Source of the DNA: Rhodocyclaceae bacterium UBA5602
Lineage (GTDB): Bacteria > Pseudomonadota > Gammaproteobacteria > Burkholderiales > Rhodocyclaceae
Length of the DNA stretch: 27,892 bases
Direction of reading: 5' to 3'
NCBI GenBank assembly: GCA_002424865.1
Contig: DILC01000068.1
Span: 28,064-55,955 of the forward strand
The notes under the pieces are model-generated. The model saw only the letters and a list, made by a program, of their open reading frames with translations, made no database searches and was not told the origin of the DNA. Shown here one piece after another: positions 20,935-27,892 of this stretch (position 1 is its first letter; every line of letters starts with the position of its first letter). Position numbers and translations under genes: made by a program.

Positions 20935-22646
20935 GTAAAACGGCCGTTTTGCAGGCAGATGGCCTGTTGCAAACGCTTGCAATGAAGGGCATTGCAGTCA
21001 AACGCCTGGCTAATGATTCGCGCACGGTAGCGGCGGGCGATGTCTTTCTGGCTTATCCTGGGCATTTTGCCGATGGCCGTGTTTACCTGGCCGATGCGCT
21101 CACGCGCGGGGCGGCGGCGATCCTGTATGAAGCGCGTGCGCCGCAGGATGGGAAGCTGGCGGCATCCATCGAGACAGCTGTCAATCAAGCAAACGCAGCG
21201 CATGTGCCGTGTCTGGCCGTGGATGGCCTGGCAGCCGTGGCGGGCGAATTGGCGCATCAGGTTTTTGGCCGCCCGTCAGAAAAATTATGGCTTGCCGGGG
21301 TGACTGGCACGAACGGCAAGACCTCCGTTTCGCAATGGTTATTGCAAGCGCTCACTTGCCTGGGGCAGCGCTGTGCGGTGGTGGGCACCTTGGGCAATGG
21401 CTTTTTAGGCGATTTGCGGGAGACGGGATACACCACGCCGGATGTGTTGCAACTGCATGCGGCGTTGGACGGGTTTGTGGCACAAGGCGCCCGGGCTTGC
21501 GTGATGGAGGTCTCATCCATCGGTTTGGCCGAAGGGCGTGTTCATGGCGTGCGCTTTGATGTGGCGATATTTACCAATCTCACGCGCGACCATCTGGATT
21601 ATCACGGCACGATGGCGGCCTATGGTGAGGCGAAGGCGGCGCTGTTTGCCAATTCGTGGATCAACGCAGCCGTCGTGAATCTGGATGATCCGTTTGCCGC
21701 CGTGTTGATCAATGCCATCCGCCCGGGTGTGCGCATCATTGGTTATACCCTGGATGCGGTTTGTGGCGCCAGGGACGAGCTGCCATCCGCGATAAAAGCG
21801 GAAATCAAAGACCGGCATACGGCGGCCAGCGTTGAAATTCTGGCCGCGGAAAATTTGGCTATGACGACCACAGGCCTGGCATTCGACGTGCAGGGGCAGG
21901 TTTTTTCCGTGCCTGTCGTCGGCCGCTTTAACGTCGCCAATGTGCTGGCGGTGATTGCGGCTCTCGCGGCCAAGGGCGAGCGCCTTGCTGATATTGCCGC
22001 GGCCTTGCGGCAACTGCAAGCGCCGCCCGGACGCATGCAGGCCGTCGGCGGCGAGGCTGAACCCTTGGTGATTGTGGATTACGCCCATACGCCGGATGCG
22101 CTGGAAAATGTTCTGCAGGTTGCGCGCGAGATCGCCACGGTACGAGGCGGCAAGCTCGCGTGTGTATTTGGTTGCGGTGGCGACCGCGATGCAGGCAAGC
22201 GGCCTGTCATGGGCAGCATTGCCGAGCGCCTGGCTGACCATGTGGTGGTGACGTCTGACAACCCGCGCAGTGAAAATCCTGCGCAGATTATCCAAGCCAT
22301 TGTGGCGGGCATGTTGCGGCAGGCGTGCGTGCTTGAACAGCGCGACTTGGCGATTGCGCAAGCGGTTGCCCAAGCCAATGCTGAGGATGTGATTGTGGTC
22401 GCGGGCAAAGGGCACGAAGCGTATCAGGAGATTGCTGGCGTGCGCGAGGCATTTAACGATGTGGATGCAGCAAAGTCGGCGCTGGCGGCACGGCGCCAGC
22501 AGTATTCAACGGGTGGGGGGCGTGGCGCGATAACGGGTGAAATAGCGGTTGCAACACCGGTTGAAACATCGGTTGAAATATCGGCCGGAAAAGGGGCGAA
22601 GCCTGTTGCCGTCCTTCCCGCGCCTTCTGGAGGACGAGCGAAATGA
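20931..22646 (+). CDS. murE: UDP-N-acetylmuramoyl-L-alanyl-D-glutamate--2,6-diaminopimelate ligase MurE
   Basis: MurE adds the third stem residue to the peptidoglycan precursor in the cytoplasm. The 571-residue protein has the ATP loop GTNGKTS (126-132), the lysine expected to be carbamylated (Lys235 in YGEAKAALF), VDYAHTPDALENVL and DNPRSENP (443-450). The DNPR motif indicates meso-diaminopimelate rather than lysine. It starts with GTG behind AGGAGG and overlaps ftsI. Family similarity ends near residue 524; the remaining 48 or so residues are an unusual tail that includes five tetrapeptide units (ITGE, IAVA, TPVE, TSVE, ISAG) from a 12-bp tandem repeat. A dispersed-motif copy (22472-22494) lies at the boundary between domain and tail. 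Confidence 0.97.
   Translation: MSKTAVLQADGLLQTLAMKGIAVKRLANDSRTVAAGDVFLAYPGHFADGRVYLADALTRGAAAILYEARAPQDGKLAASIETAVNQANAAHVPCLAVDGLAAVAGELAHQVFGRPSEKLWLAGVTGTNGKTSVSQWLLQALTCLGQRCAVVGTLGNGFLGDLRETGYTTPDVLQLHAALDGFVAQGARACVMEVSSIGLAEGRVHGVRFDVAIFTNLTRDHLDYHGTMAAYGEAKAALFANSWINAAVVNLDDPFAAVLINAIRPGVRIIGYTLDAVCGARDELPSAIKAEIKDRHTAASVEILAAENLAMTTTGLAFDVQGQVFSVPVVGRFNVANVLAVIAALAAKGERLADIAAALRQLQAPPGRMQAVGGEAEPLVIVDYAHTPDALENVLQVAREIATVRGGKLACVFGCGGDRDAGKRPVMGSIAERLADHVVVTSDNPRSENPAQIIQAIVAGMLRQACVLEQRDLAIAQAVAQANAEDVIVVAGKGHEAYQEIAGVREAFNDVDAAKSALAARRQQYSTGGGRGAITGEIAVATPVETSVEISAGKGAKPVAVLPAPSGGRAK
22472..22494 (-). repeat. Dispersed motif copy 6 (inside murE)
   Basis: On the minus strand: GCCGT, four bases, then the exact core. 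It lies antisense within murE at the start of the non-conserved tail. Confidence 0.8.
22530..22589 (+). repeat. Five degenerate 12-bp tandem repeats in the 3' end of murE
   Basis: ATAACGGGTGAA, ATAGCGGTTGCA, ACACCGGTTGAA, ACATCGGTTGAA and ATATCGGCCGGA follow each other without gaps. The unit is a multiple of three, so copy-number change would keep the frame. It encodes ITGE-IAVA-TPVE-TSVE-ISAG in the murE tail. Confidence 0.8.
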
Positions 22647-24049
22647 TGACTCTGCAAGCGGCAGCGCAGGCCATACACGCAAAGTGGCAGGGCGCGGACC
22701 ATACCTTTCATGCAGTCACCACCGACTCACGCACGGTTCAGGCGGACGACTTGTTTATTGCCATCGCAGGCGAGCATTTTGATGGCCATCACTTTGTGCT
22801 CGATGCCATCCGCCAGGGTGCGGCCGGGGCGATGGTGAGCGCATCCTTTGCCGGGAAGTATCCTGATTTGCCCCTCATTGCGGTGGCGGATACCCGGCTG
22901 GGCCTGGGCGCATTGGCCGCGGCCTGGCGGGCGAAATTTACCTTGCCATTGATCGGCGTGACCGGCAGCAATGGCAAAACCACAGTGAAAGAAATGTGCG
23001 CGGCAATTTTGCGTGCGCAAGGCAAACTGGATGGCTTGGCTGAACTGGATGAACAGGGCGCTGATGCCGTGCTGGCCACGGTAGGGAACTTCAATAATGA
23101 CATTGGCCTGCCGCTCACCTTGTTGCGGCTGCGTGCGGCGCATCGCGCGGCAGTGATAGAGATGGGCATGAACCATGCGGGCGAGATTGACTATCTGACG
23201 CATCTGGCCGCGCCCACCGTGGCGATGGTGACCAACGCGCATCGGGCGCATTTGGCGGGTTTGGGCTCGGTGCAGAATGTGGCGCTGGCCAAAGGGGAAA
23301 TTTTTTCCGGGTTGGGCCCAGGCGGCATTGCGGTCTTCAATGCCGATGATGAGCATGCCGAGTTATGGCAAAACCTGGCAGGCAACAGCTTGCAGCTCAC
23401 GTTTGGCATGAAACAGGCGGCGGATGTGCGGGGTGAGTTTATGCCACATGGTTTGGGCGGCACGCTGCATTTGCAAACCCCATGGGGCGCGACGGACATT
23501 CAGCTGCAAGTGCCGGGCGGGCATAACGCGATGAATGCCTGTGCTGCCGCTGCCGCAACGCTGGCAACCGGTGTGAGCCTGGAGGCTGTCGCGCAGGGCT
23601 TGGCTGGCTTTCAAGGCGTGCAAGGGCGCTTGCAGCAATATGCCGGATTGCATGGCGCGCGCGTGATTGATGACACCTATAACGCCAATCCCGATTCCAT
23701 GCGTGCCGCGATTGATGTGCTGGCAGGGATTCCCGGACGGCGCATTTTTGTCATGGGCGATATGGGCGAAGTGGGCGAGGCGGCTGCGCAGTTTCACGAT
23801 GAAATCGGCGGTTACGCCAAGAGCCACGGGATTGATCGCCTGTTGTGCATAGGCGAATTTGCCGATGCGGCAGCGCGTAACTTTGCCGAAGGCGGCGAGC
23901 ATTTTTCAACCATCGAGGCGCTGATTAAAACCCTGTGCGCAGAGCTGGATGGGCAGACCACGGTACTGGTGAAAGGCTCGCGCTTCATGCGCATGGAGCG
24001 GGTGGTTCACGCGATTGTTTTGCCAGCCGATAAAACAAGCGAAAAATAA
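22643..24049 (+). CDS. murF: UDP-N-acetylmuramoyl-tripeptide--D-alanyl-D-alanine ligase MurF
   Basis: MurF completes the pentapeptide by ligating D-Ala-D-Ala, using ATP in the cytoplasm. The 468-aa protein has the N-terminal substrate domain (VTTDSRTVQADDLFIAIAGEHFDGH split), the ATP loop GSNGKTT (108-114) within LIGVTGSNGKTTVKEM, NFNNDIGLPLTLL, EMGMNHAGEIDYL and the C-terminal DDTYNANPDSMRAAIDVL. The ATG overlaps the murE stop (ATGA), with GGAGGA upstream. It ends 55 bases before mraY, one of the larger gaps inside the dcw run. Confidence 0.98.
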   Translation: MMTLQAAAQAIHAKWQGADHTFHAVTTDSRTVQADDLFIAIAGEHFDGHHFVLDAIRQGAAGAMVSASFAGKYPDLPLIAVADTRLGLGALAAAWRAKFTLPLIGVTGSNGKTTVKEMCAAILRAQGKLDGLAELDEQGADAVLATVGNFNNDIGLPLTLLRLRAAHRAAVIEMGMNHAGEIDYLTHLAAPTVAMVTNAHRAHLAGLGSVQNVALAKGEIFSGLGPGGIAVFNADDEHAELWQNLAGNSLQLTFGMKQAADVRGEFMPHGLGGTLHLQTPWGATDIQLQVPGGHNAMNACAAAAATLATGVSLEAVAQGLAGFQGVQGRLQQYAGLHGARVIDDTYNANPDSMRAAIDVLAGIPGRRIFVMGDMGEVGEAAAQFHDEIGGYAKSHGIDRLLCIGEFADAAARNFAEGGEHFSTIEALIKTLCAELDGQTTVLVKGSRFMRMERVVHAIVLPADKTSEK

Positions 24050-24104
24050 ATCATGACAACAACCATTTTCCCTCCCGCCAGACGGCCAATGCCAGGAGAC
24101 CATC

Positions 24105-25274
24105 ATGCTGCTTGAGTTCGCGCAATGGCTGGCGCACGACTACCGCGGTTTTGCTGTCTTCAATTACATCACGTTGCGCGCGGTACTGGCGACGATGACG
24201 GCGCTGGCCATTGCCTTCCTGTTTGGCCCGGCCTTGATCCGCTGGCTGGCAGCGAAAAAAATCGGCCAGTCGGTACGCACGGACGGCCCGCAAACGCACT
24301 TGATCAAATCCGGCACGCCCACCATGGGGGGGGCGCTGATTTTGCTCTCGCTGGGCATATCAACCCTGCTGTGGGCGGATTTGTCGAACCGGTTCATCTG
24401 GGTGGCGCTGATTGTCACCTTCGGTTTTGGCGCCGTGGGCTGGGTGGATGATTGGCGCAAGGTGGTGTACCGCAATCCGAAAGGCTTGTCTGCCCGCGCC
24501 AAATTTTTCTGGCAAACCATGGTGGGCTTGATTGCCGCGGTGTACATATCGTTTTCCATTTCCGCGCCGAACAACGAGCAGGTAGTGCGGCTTTTCATGC
24601 ACTGGGTGGGCAGTGGATTCAGCGAGGCCGTGCCCTTGCAGACGGCGCTGATCGTGCCGTTCTTCAAAAGCGTGAGCTATCCGCTGGGCATGCTGGGTTT
24701 TATTACGCTGACTTATCTGGTTATTGTTGGCACGAGCAACGCGGTAAACCTGACCGATGGCCTGGATGGTCTGGCGATTATGCCAACAGTATTGGTCGGC
24801 GCTGCTTTGGGGCTATTTGCCTATGTGGCGGGCAATGCGGTGTTTGCCAAATACCTGTTGCTGCCGCATGTCCCGGGCGCGGGTGAGTTGACCGTCTTCT
24901 GCGCGGCATTGGCGGGCGCGGGCCTGGGCTTTTTATGGTTTAACGCGTATCCGGCAGAAGTTTTCATGGGCGACGTAGGGGCCCTGGCGCTCGGCGCGGC
25001 GCTGGGCACGGTGGCGGTGGTCGCGCGGCAGGAAATCGTGCTGTTCATCATGGGTGGCGTGTTTGTGGCGGAAACGCTCTCGGTCATGGCGCAGGTGGGT
25101 TATTTCAAATACACCAAAAAGAAATATGGCGAAGGGCGGCGCATTTTGCGCATGGCGCCCTTGCATCATCATTTTGAACAAACCGGCTGGAAGGAAACGC
25201 AAGTGGTGGTGAGGTTTTGGATCATCACCATTTTGCTGGTGTTAATCGGCCTTTCTACGCTGAAAATCCGTTAA
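24105..25274 (+). CDS. mraY: Phospho-N-acetylmuramoyl-pentapeptide-transferase MraY
   Basis: MraY transfers phospho-MurNAc-pentapeptide to undecaprenyl phosphate to give lipid I. The 389-residue, ten-helix membrane protein has the conserved cytoplasmic motifs GTPTMGGALIL (70-80), VDDWRK with Asp115/Asp116, NLTDGLDGLA with Asp218, FMGD with Asp290, and APLHHHFE with the histidine triad at 354-356. AGGAG precedes the ATG at good spacing. The insertion around residues 150-190 (PNNEQVVRLFMHWVGSGF) is the periplasmic part common in betaproteobacteria. murD follows after 16 bases. Confidence 0.98.
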   Translation: MLLEFAQWLAHDYRGFAVFNYITLRAVLATMTALAIAFLFGPALIRWLAAKKIGQSVRTDGPQTHLIKSGTPTMGGALILLSLGISTLLWADLSNRFIWVALIVTFGFGAVGWVDDWRKVVYRNPKGLSARAKFFWQTMVGLIAAVYISFSISAPNNEQVVRLFMHWVGSGFSEAVPLQTALIVPFFKSVSYPLGMLGFITLTYLVIVGTSNAVNLTDGLDGLAIMPTVLVGAALGLFAYVAGNAVFAKYLLLPHVPGAGELTVFCAALAGAGLGFLWFNAYPAEVFMGDVGALALGAALGTVAVVARQEIVLFIMGGVFVAETLSVMAQVGYFKYTKKKYGEGRRILRMAPLHHHFEQTGWKETQVVVRFWIITILLVLIGLSTLKIR

Positions 25275-25290
25275 AACTTACTCAAGAACC

Positions 25291-26706
25291 ATGCGCGCTT
25301 TACACGGAAAATCCGTTCTTGTCCTGGGCCTTGGTGAGTCGGGCTTTGCCTCGGCACGCTGGTGCGCCGAGGCGGGCGCCAGGGTGCGCGTGGCCGATAC
25401 GCGGACGGATCCGCCGTATCTGGACGTGCTGCAACGCCGTGTCGCCAGCGCCGACTTTTTGTCCGGTGCGTTTGCGGACAGTTTGCTCGATGGTATTGAT
25501 CTCGTGGTGCTCTCGCCCGGCTTGCCCGGCGATCTGCCGGTTTTGAAGGCGGCGCATGCAAAAGGCATTGACGTGGCGGGCGAGATTGAACTGTTTGCCC
25601 GCGCCTTGCGGGAATTGAATAACGCGCCGGTTGTGGCGATTACGGGCACCAACGGCAAGACCACGACGACGGCGCTGACCGGCCATTTGCTGCGCAGCCT
25701 GGGGTTGAAGGTCGGCGTTGCGGGCAACATCTCGCCGGCGGCATTGGCCGCGTTAAGCGCAGCGGTGGCGCAAAATGCCTTGCCGGAGGTGTGGGTGCTG
25801 GAGCTCTCCAGCTTTCAGTTGGAAACCACGACTTCGCTGAACGCTACGGCGGCTACGGTGTTGAACATTTCAGACGACCATCTGGACCGTTATGCTGACC
25901 TGGCCGCGTATGCGGCAGTCAAGGCACAGGTTTTTTCTGGCGCGGGCGTGGCCGTGATCAACCGTCAGGATGCCCTGGTGGCGGGCATGGTTGCGCAGAA
26001 AAAATCCCTGCGCATCTTGAGCTTCGGTTTGGATGCGCCCGGGTCGAACGAAGATTTTGGCTTGCTTGAAACGCCCGCTGGTTTGTATTTGGCGCAAGGC
26101 CAGCAGTTGTTATTGCCTGTGGCGGCGCTGCCCATGCCGGGTTTGCACAATGCGGCGAACGTCCTGGCGGCCTTGGCTTTGTGCGTTGGTTTGGGTTATG
26201 GCGCGGCGGGCTTGCTGCCCGCCGTGAAAAGTTTTACCGGCCTGCCGCATCGGGTGGAAAAAATCGCTGAGCAAAACAAGATCGCCTGGTATGACGACTC
26301 CAAAGGCACGAACGTGGGTGCGGCGGTGGCGGCGTTGAATGGCCTGGGTGGCGGGCAAGCAAAACGAAAAATCGTGTTGATTGCCGGTGGCGATGGCAAA
26401 GGGCAGAATTTCTCGCCGCTGGCGCCTGCCGTGGCGGAACACGCGCGCGCGGTAATTTTGATCGGACGCGATGGCGCCGTTATTGGCGAGGCGTTAAAGG
26501 CCAGTGGCGTGCCTTTGGTTTTTGCAAAAGACATGGCCGATGCCGTCGCTAAAGCCGGGACTTTGGCGGCAGCCGGGGACGCCGTTTTGCTCTCGCCCGC
26601 TTGCGCCAGCTTCGATATGTTCCGCGACTATCAACATCGCGCTGAGGTTTTCATTGCGGCAGTCAACGCATGGCTTGCGTCAGTTGGGGGGCAAGCGCAT
26701 GAATAA
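25291..26706 (+). CDS. murD: UDP-N-acetylmuramoylalanine--D-glutamate ligase MurD
   Basis: MurD adds D-glutamate to UDP-MurNAc-L-Ala in the cytoplasm. The 471-residue protein has an N-terminal dinucleotide-like fold (VLVLGLGESGFASARW), LVVLSPGLPGDLPVL, the ATP loop GTNGKTT (119-125), LELSSFQLETT, ISDDHLDRY and HRVEKIAEQNKIAWYDDSKG split, then LLSPACASFDMFRDYQHR. The start follows a weak ribosome site (AAGAA). Its last eight bases overlap ftsW. A dispersed-motif copy (25436-25460) encodes RRVASADFL in a variable part of the N-terminal domain; it is identical over 26 bp with the intergenic copy at 2230-2255. Confidence 0.98.
   Translation: MRALHGKSVLVLGLGESGFASARWCAEAGARVRVADTRTDPPYLDVLQRRVASADFLSGAFADSLLDGIDLVVLSPGLPGDLPVLKAAHAKGIDVAGEIELFARALRELNNAPVVAITGTNGKTTTTALTGHLLRSLGLKVGVAGNISPAALAALSAAVAQNALPEVWVLELSSFQLETTTSLNATAATVLNISDDHLDRYADLAAYAAVKAQVFSGAGVAVINRQDALVAGMVAQKKSLRILSFGLDAPGSNEDFGLLETPAGLYLAQGQQLLLPVAALPMPGLHNAANVLAALALCVGLGYGAAGLLPAVKSFTGLPHRVEKIAEQNKIAWYDDSKGTNVGAAVAALNGLGGGQAKRKIVLIAGGDGKGQNFSPLAPAVAEHARAVILIGRDGAVIGEALKASGVPLVFAKDMADAVAKAGTLAAAGDAVLLSPACASFDMFRDYQHRAEVFIAAVNAWLASVGGQAHE
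25436..25460 (+). repeat. Dispersed motif copy 7 (inside murD)
   Basis: GCCGT, four bases, the exact core and two more T, within murD. It matches copy 1 over 26 bp although one is coding and the other is not. Confidence 0.85.
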
Positions 26707-27859
26707 CTGGAGCCGTGTGACGCAAGCCAACCAGCAGGAGATCGACCCGCTCTTGCTGTGGCCCGCGCTGGGCTTGCTCTTTTTCGGCTTGGTGATGGTG
26801 TATTCCTCATCCATTGCGATGGCCGAAGGCAGCCGCTTCACGGGTTACCAATCGACTTACTTTTTGTTTCGCCATGGCATTTATGTGGCGCTGGGCTTGG
26901 CCGGTGCGTTGCTGGCTTTTCAAGTGCCTTTGCGCTTGTGGCAGCAGGTCTCGATGGCGCTGTTTGTGGTGGGGTTTGTGTTGCTGATCATTGTCTTGAT
27001 CCCGCACCTTGGACGTTCGGTCAATGGGGCGCAGCGCTGGATCGGCTTTGGCCCGGTCAACCTGCAGCCGTCGGAATTCATGAAGCTCTTTGCCGTGCTG
27101 TATGCGGCGGACTACACCACGCGCAAGTTGGGCGATATGGCGAGTTTTCGCCGCGGCTTTGTGCCCATGGCCGGGGTGATGGTGCTGGTCGGCGCGCTGT
27201 TGCTGCGCGAGCCGGACTTTGGCGCGTTTGTGGTGATCGTCAGCATTGCCATTGGCATTTTGTTTTTGGGCGGCATCAACGCGCGTTTATTTAGCGTCTT
27301 GCTGCTGGTGATGGCGGTGGCTTTTGTGATTCTGATCTGGTCGTCACCCTACCGGCGGGAACGCATTTTCGGCTTTATGGACCCGTGGCAAGACGCCTAT
27401 GGCAAGGGTTATCAGTTGTCCCACGCGCTGATTGCCTTTGGGCGCGGCGAATGGTTTGGCGTGGGCTTGGGCGCGAGCGTGGAAAAACTGTTTTATCTGC
27501 CCGAAGCGCATACCGACTTTTTGCTGGCCGTGATCGCGGAAGAACTGGGCTTTTTTGGCGTGCTGGCGGTGGTCGGCATGTTTGCTTTGCTCGTCGAGCG
27601 CGCCTTTGCCGTCGGCCGCCAGGCCATCGTGCTGGACCGCGTGTATTGCGGGTTGGTCGCGCAAGGCATCGGCATTTGGCTTGGCGTGCAAAGTTTTATC
27701 AACATCGGCGTGAATGTGGGACTTTTGCCTACCAAAGGACTGACCCTGCCGCTGATGAGCTTCGGCGGCTCCGGCATCATTGCCAACTGCATAACACTGG
27801 CCATCCTGTTCCGCATCGATTGGGAAAACCGCCAGCTGATGAAAGGCCAATCCGTATGA
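26699..27859 (+). CDS. ftsW: Peptidoglycan glycosyltransferase FtsW
   Basis: FtsW is the SEDS-family septal glycosyltransferase that polymerises lipid II together with FtsI. The 386-residue polytopic protein shows LLLWPALGLLFFGLVMVYSSS at the first membrane helix, GRSVNGAQRWIGFG, LQPSEFMKLF, EPDFGAFVVI, GVGLGASVEKLFYLPEAHTDF split, FLLAVIAEELGF and GLTLPLMSFGGSGI. The catalytic aspartate expected in the SEDS family is in the EAHTDF segment. ATG 26699 overlaps murD by eight bases; the frame is open for 65 codons further upstream inside murD, but only the internal start gives a normal FtsW N-terminus. The stop overlaps the next ATG (ATGA). Confidence 0.97.
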   Translation: MNNWSRVTQANQQEIDPLLLWPALGLLFFGLVMVYSSSIAMAEGSRFTGYQSTYFLFRHGIYVALGLAGALLAFQVPLRLWQQVSMALFVVGFVLLIIVLIPHLGRSVNGAQRWIGFGPVNLQPSEFMKLFAVLYAADYTTRKLGDMASFRRGFVPMAGVMVLVGALLLREPDFGAFVVIVSIAIGILFLGGINARLFSVLLLVMAVAFVILIWSSPYRRERIFGFMDPWQDAYGKGYQLSHALIAFGRGEWFGVGLGASVEKLFYLPEAHTDFLLAVIAEELGFFGVLAVVGMFALLVERAFAVGRQAIVLDRVYCGLVAQGIGIWLGVQSFINIGVNVGLLPTKGLTLPLMSFGGSGIIANCITLAILFRIDWENRQLMKGQSV

Positions 27860-27892
27860 AAATGCCCGCCCTGGCGGTTTCGGCGCAGGCTA
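27856..27892 (+). CDS. Start of next dcw gene, possibly murG (3' partial)
   Basis: The ATG at 27856 overlaps the ftsW stop codon (ATGA) and the frame stays open to the window edge, reading MKMPALAVSAQA. In this position murG is expected. The visible residues lack the N-terminal GGTGGH loop of MurG, although it may follow after the window edge. Assignment rests on gene order only. Confidence 0.45.
   Translation, partial: MKMPALAVSAQA

Noticed and set aside
24053..24115. 20-codon frame between murF and mraY (MTTTIFPPARRPMPGDHHAA)
   Set aside because: Short, no ribosome site, overlaps the mraY start; could be a chance frame.
1..27892. tRNA, rRNA, CRISPR array, transposase or integrase genes
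   Set aside because: None seen on either strand; repeats are either the short dispersed motif, hairpins or the murE 12-bp repeat, with no spacer-repeat pattern.

Overview
The window looks like chromosomal DNA of a GC-rich, diazotrophic betaproteobacterium. I infer this from the NifH/NifD/NifK sequences, the order nifHDK-nifENX-(DUF269)-(DUF683)-nif ferredoxin, the DraT/DraG pair and a proteobacterial dcw cluster whose MurE carries the meso-diaminopimelate DNPR motif. I cannot name genus or species.

Layout. (1) 1-3957, plus strand: the end of a fumarylacetoacetate-hydrolase-family gene, a small conserved protein, an O-GlcNAc-transferase/SPINDLY-like protein without TPRs, a GNAT acetyltransferase, a 450-base non-coding stretch with G-rich hairpins, and a lipoprotein gene. 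(2) 3982-7531, minus strand: a probable six-gene operon read away from nif: degenerate receiver protein, group II truncated haemoglobin, unknown 194-aa protein, draT, draG and a SagB/ThcOx-dehydrogenase fragment. (3) 7532-8014: the divergent control region, with two TGT-N10-ACA NifA-type sites 30 bp apart, a near-perfect sigma-54 promoter facing nifH, a weaker one facing the dra operon and a 17-bp dyad. (4) 8015-16624, plus strand: nifH, nifD, nifK, nifE, nifN, nifX, a DUF269 protein, a DUF683 protein and a 2[4Fe-4S] ferredoxin, with hairpins between nifH/nifD and nifD/nifK. (5) 16625-17418: about 0.8 kb without a gene, rich in hairpins, ending in a sigma-70-like promoter overlapped by MraZ-type repeats. 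(6) 17419-27892: mraZ, rsmH, ftsL, ftsI, murE, murF, mraY, murD, ftsW and a gene start at the murG position, mostly with overlapping start and stop codons.

How the parts fit. nifHDK encode the Fe protein and MoFe protein; nifENX and the small genes serve FeMo-cofactor assembly and electron supply. DraT would ADP-ribosylate NifH at Arg102 (present here) and DraG would reverse this. Their placement on a divergent transcript that appears to share NifA sites suggests nitrogenase and its switch-off enzymes are co-expressed, with an O2-binding globin and a degenerate receiver alongside.

The least expected signal is a dispersed motif, CCAGCGCCGACTTT, often preceded four bases earlier by GCCGT and followed by a T-run. 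It occurs seven times (six exact core copies, one with a mismatch), on both strands, between genes and inside rsmH, murE and murD. Two copies 23 kb apart are identical over 26 bp. It resembles a DNA-uptake-type or other genome-wide signal.
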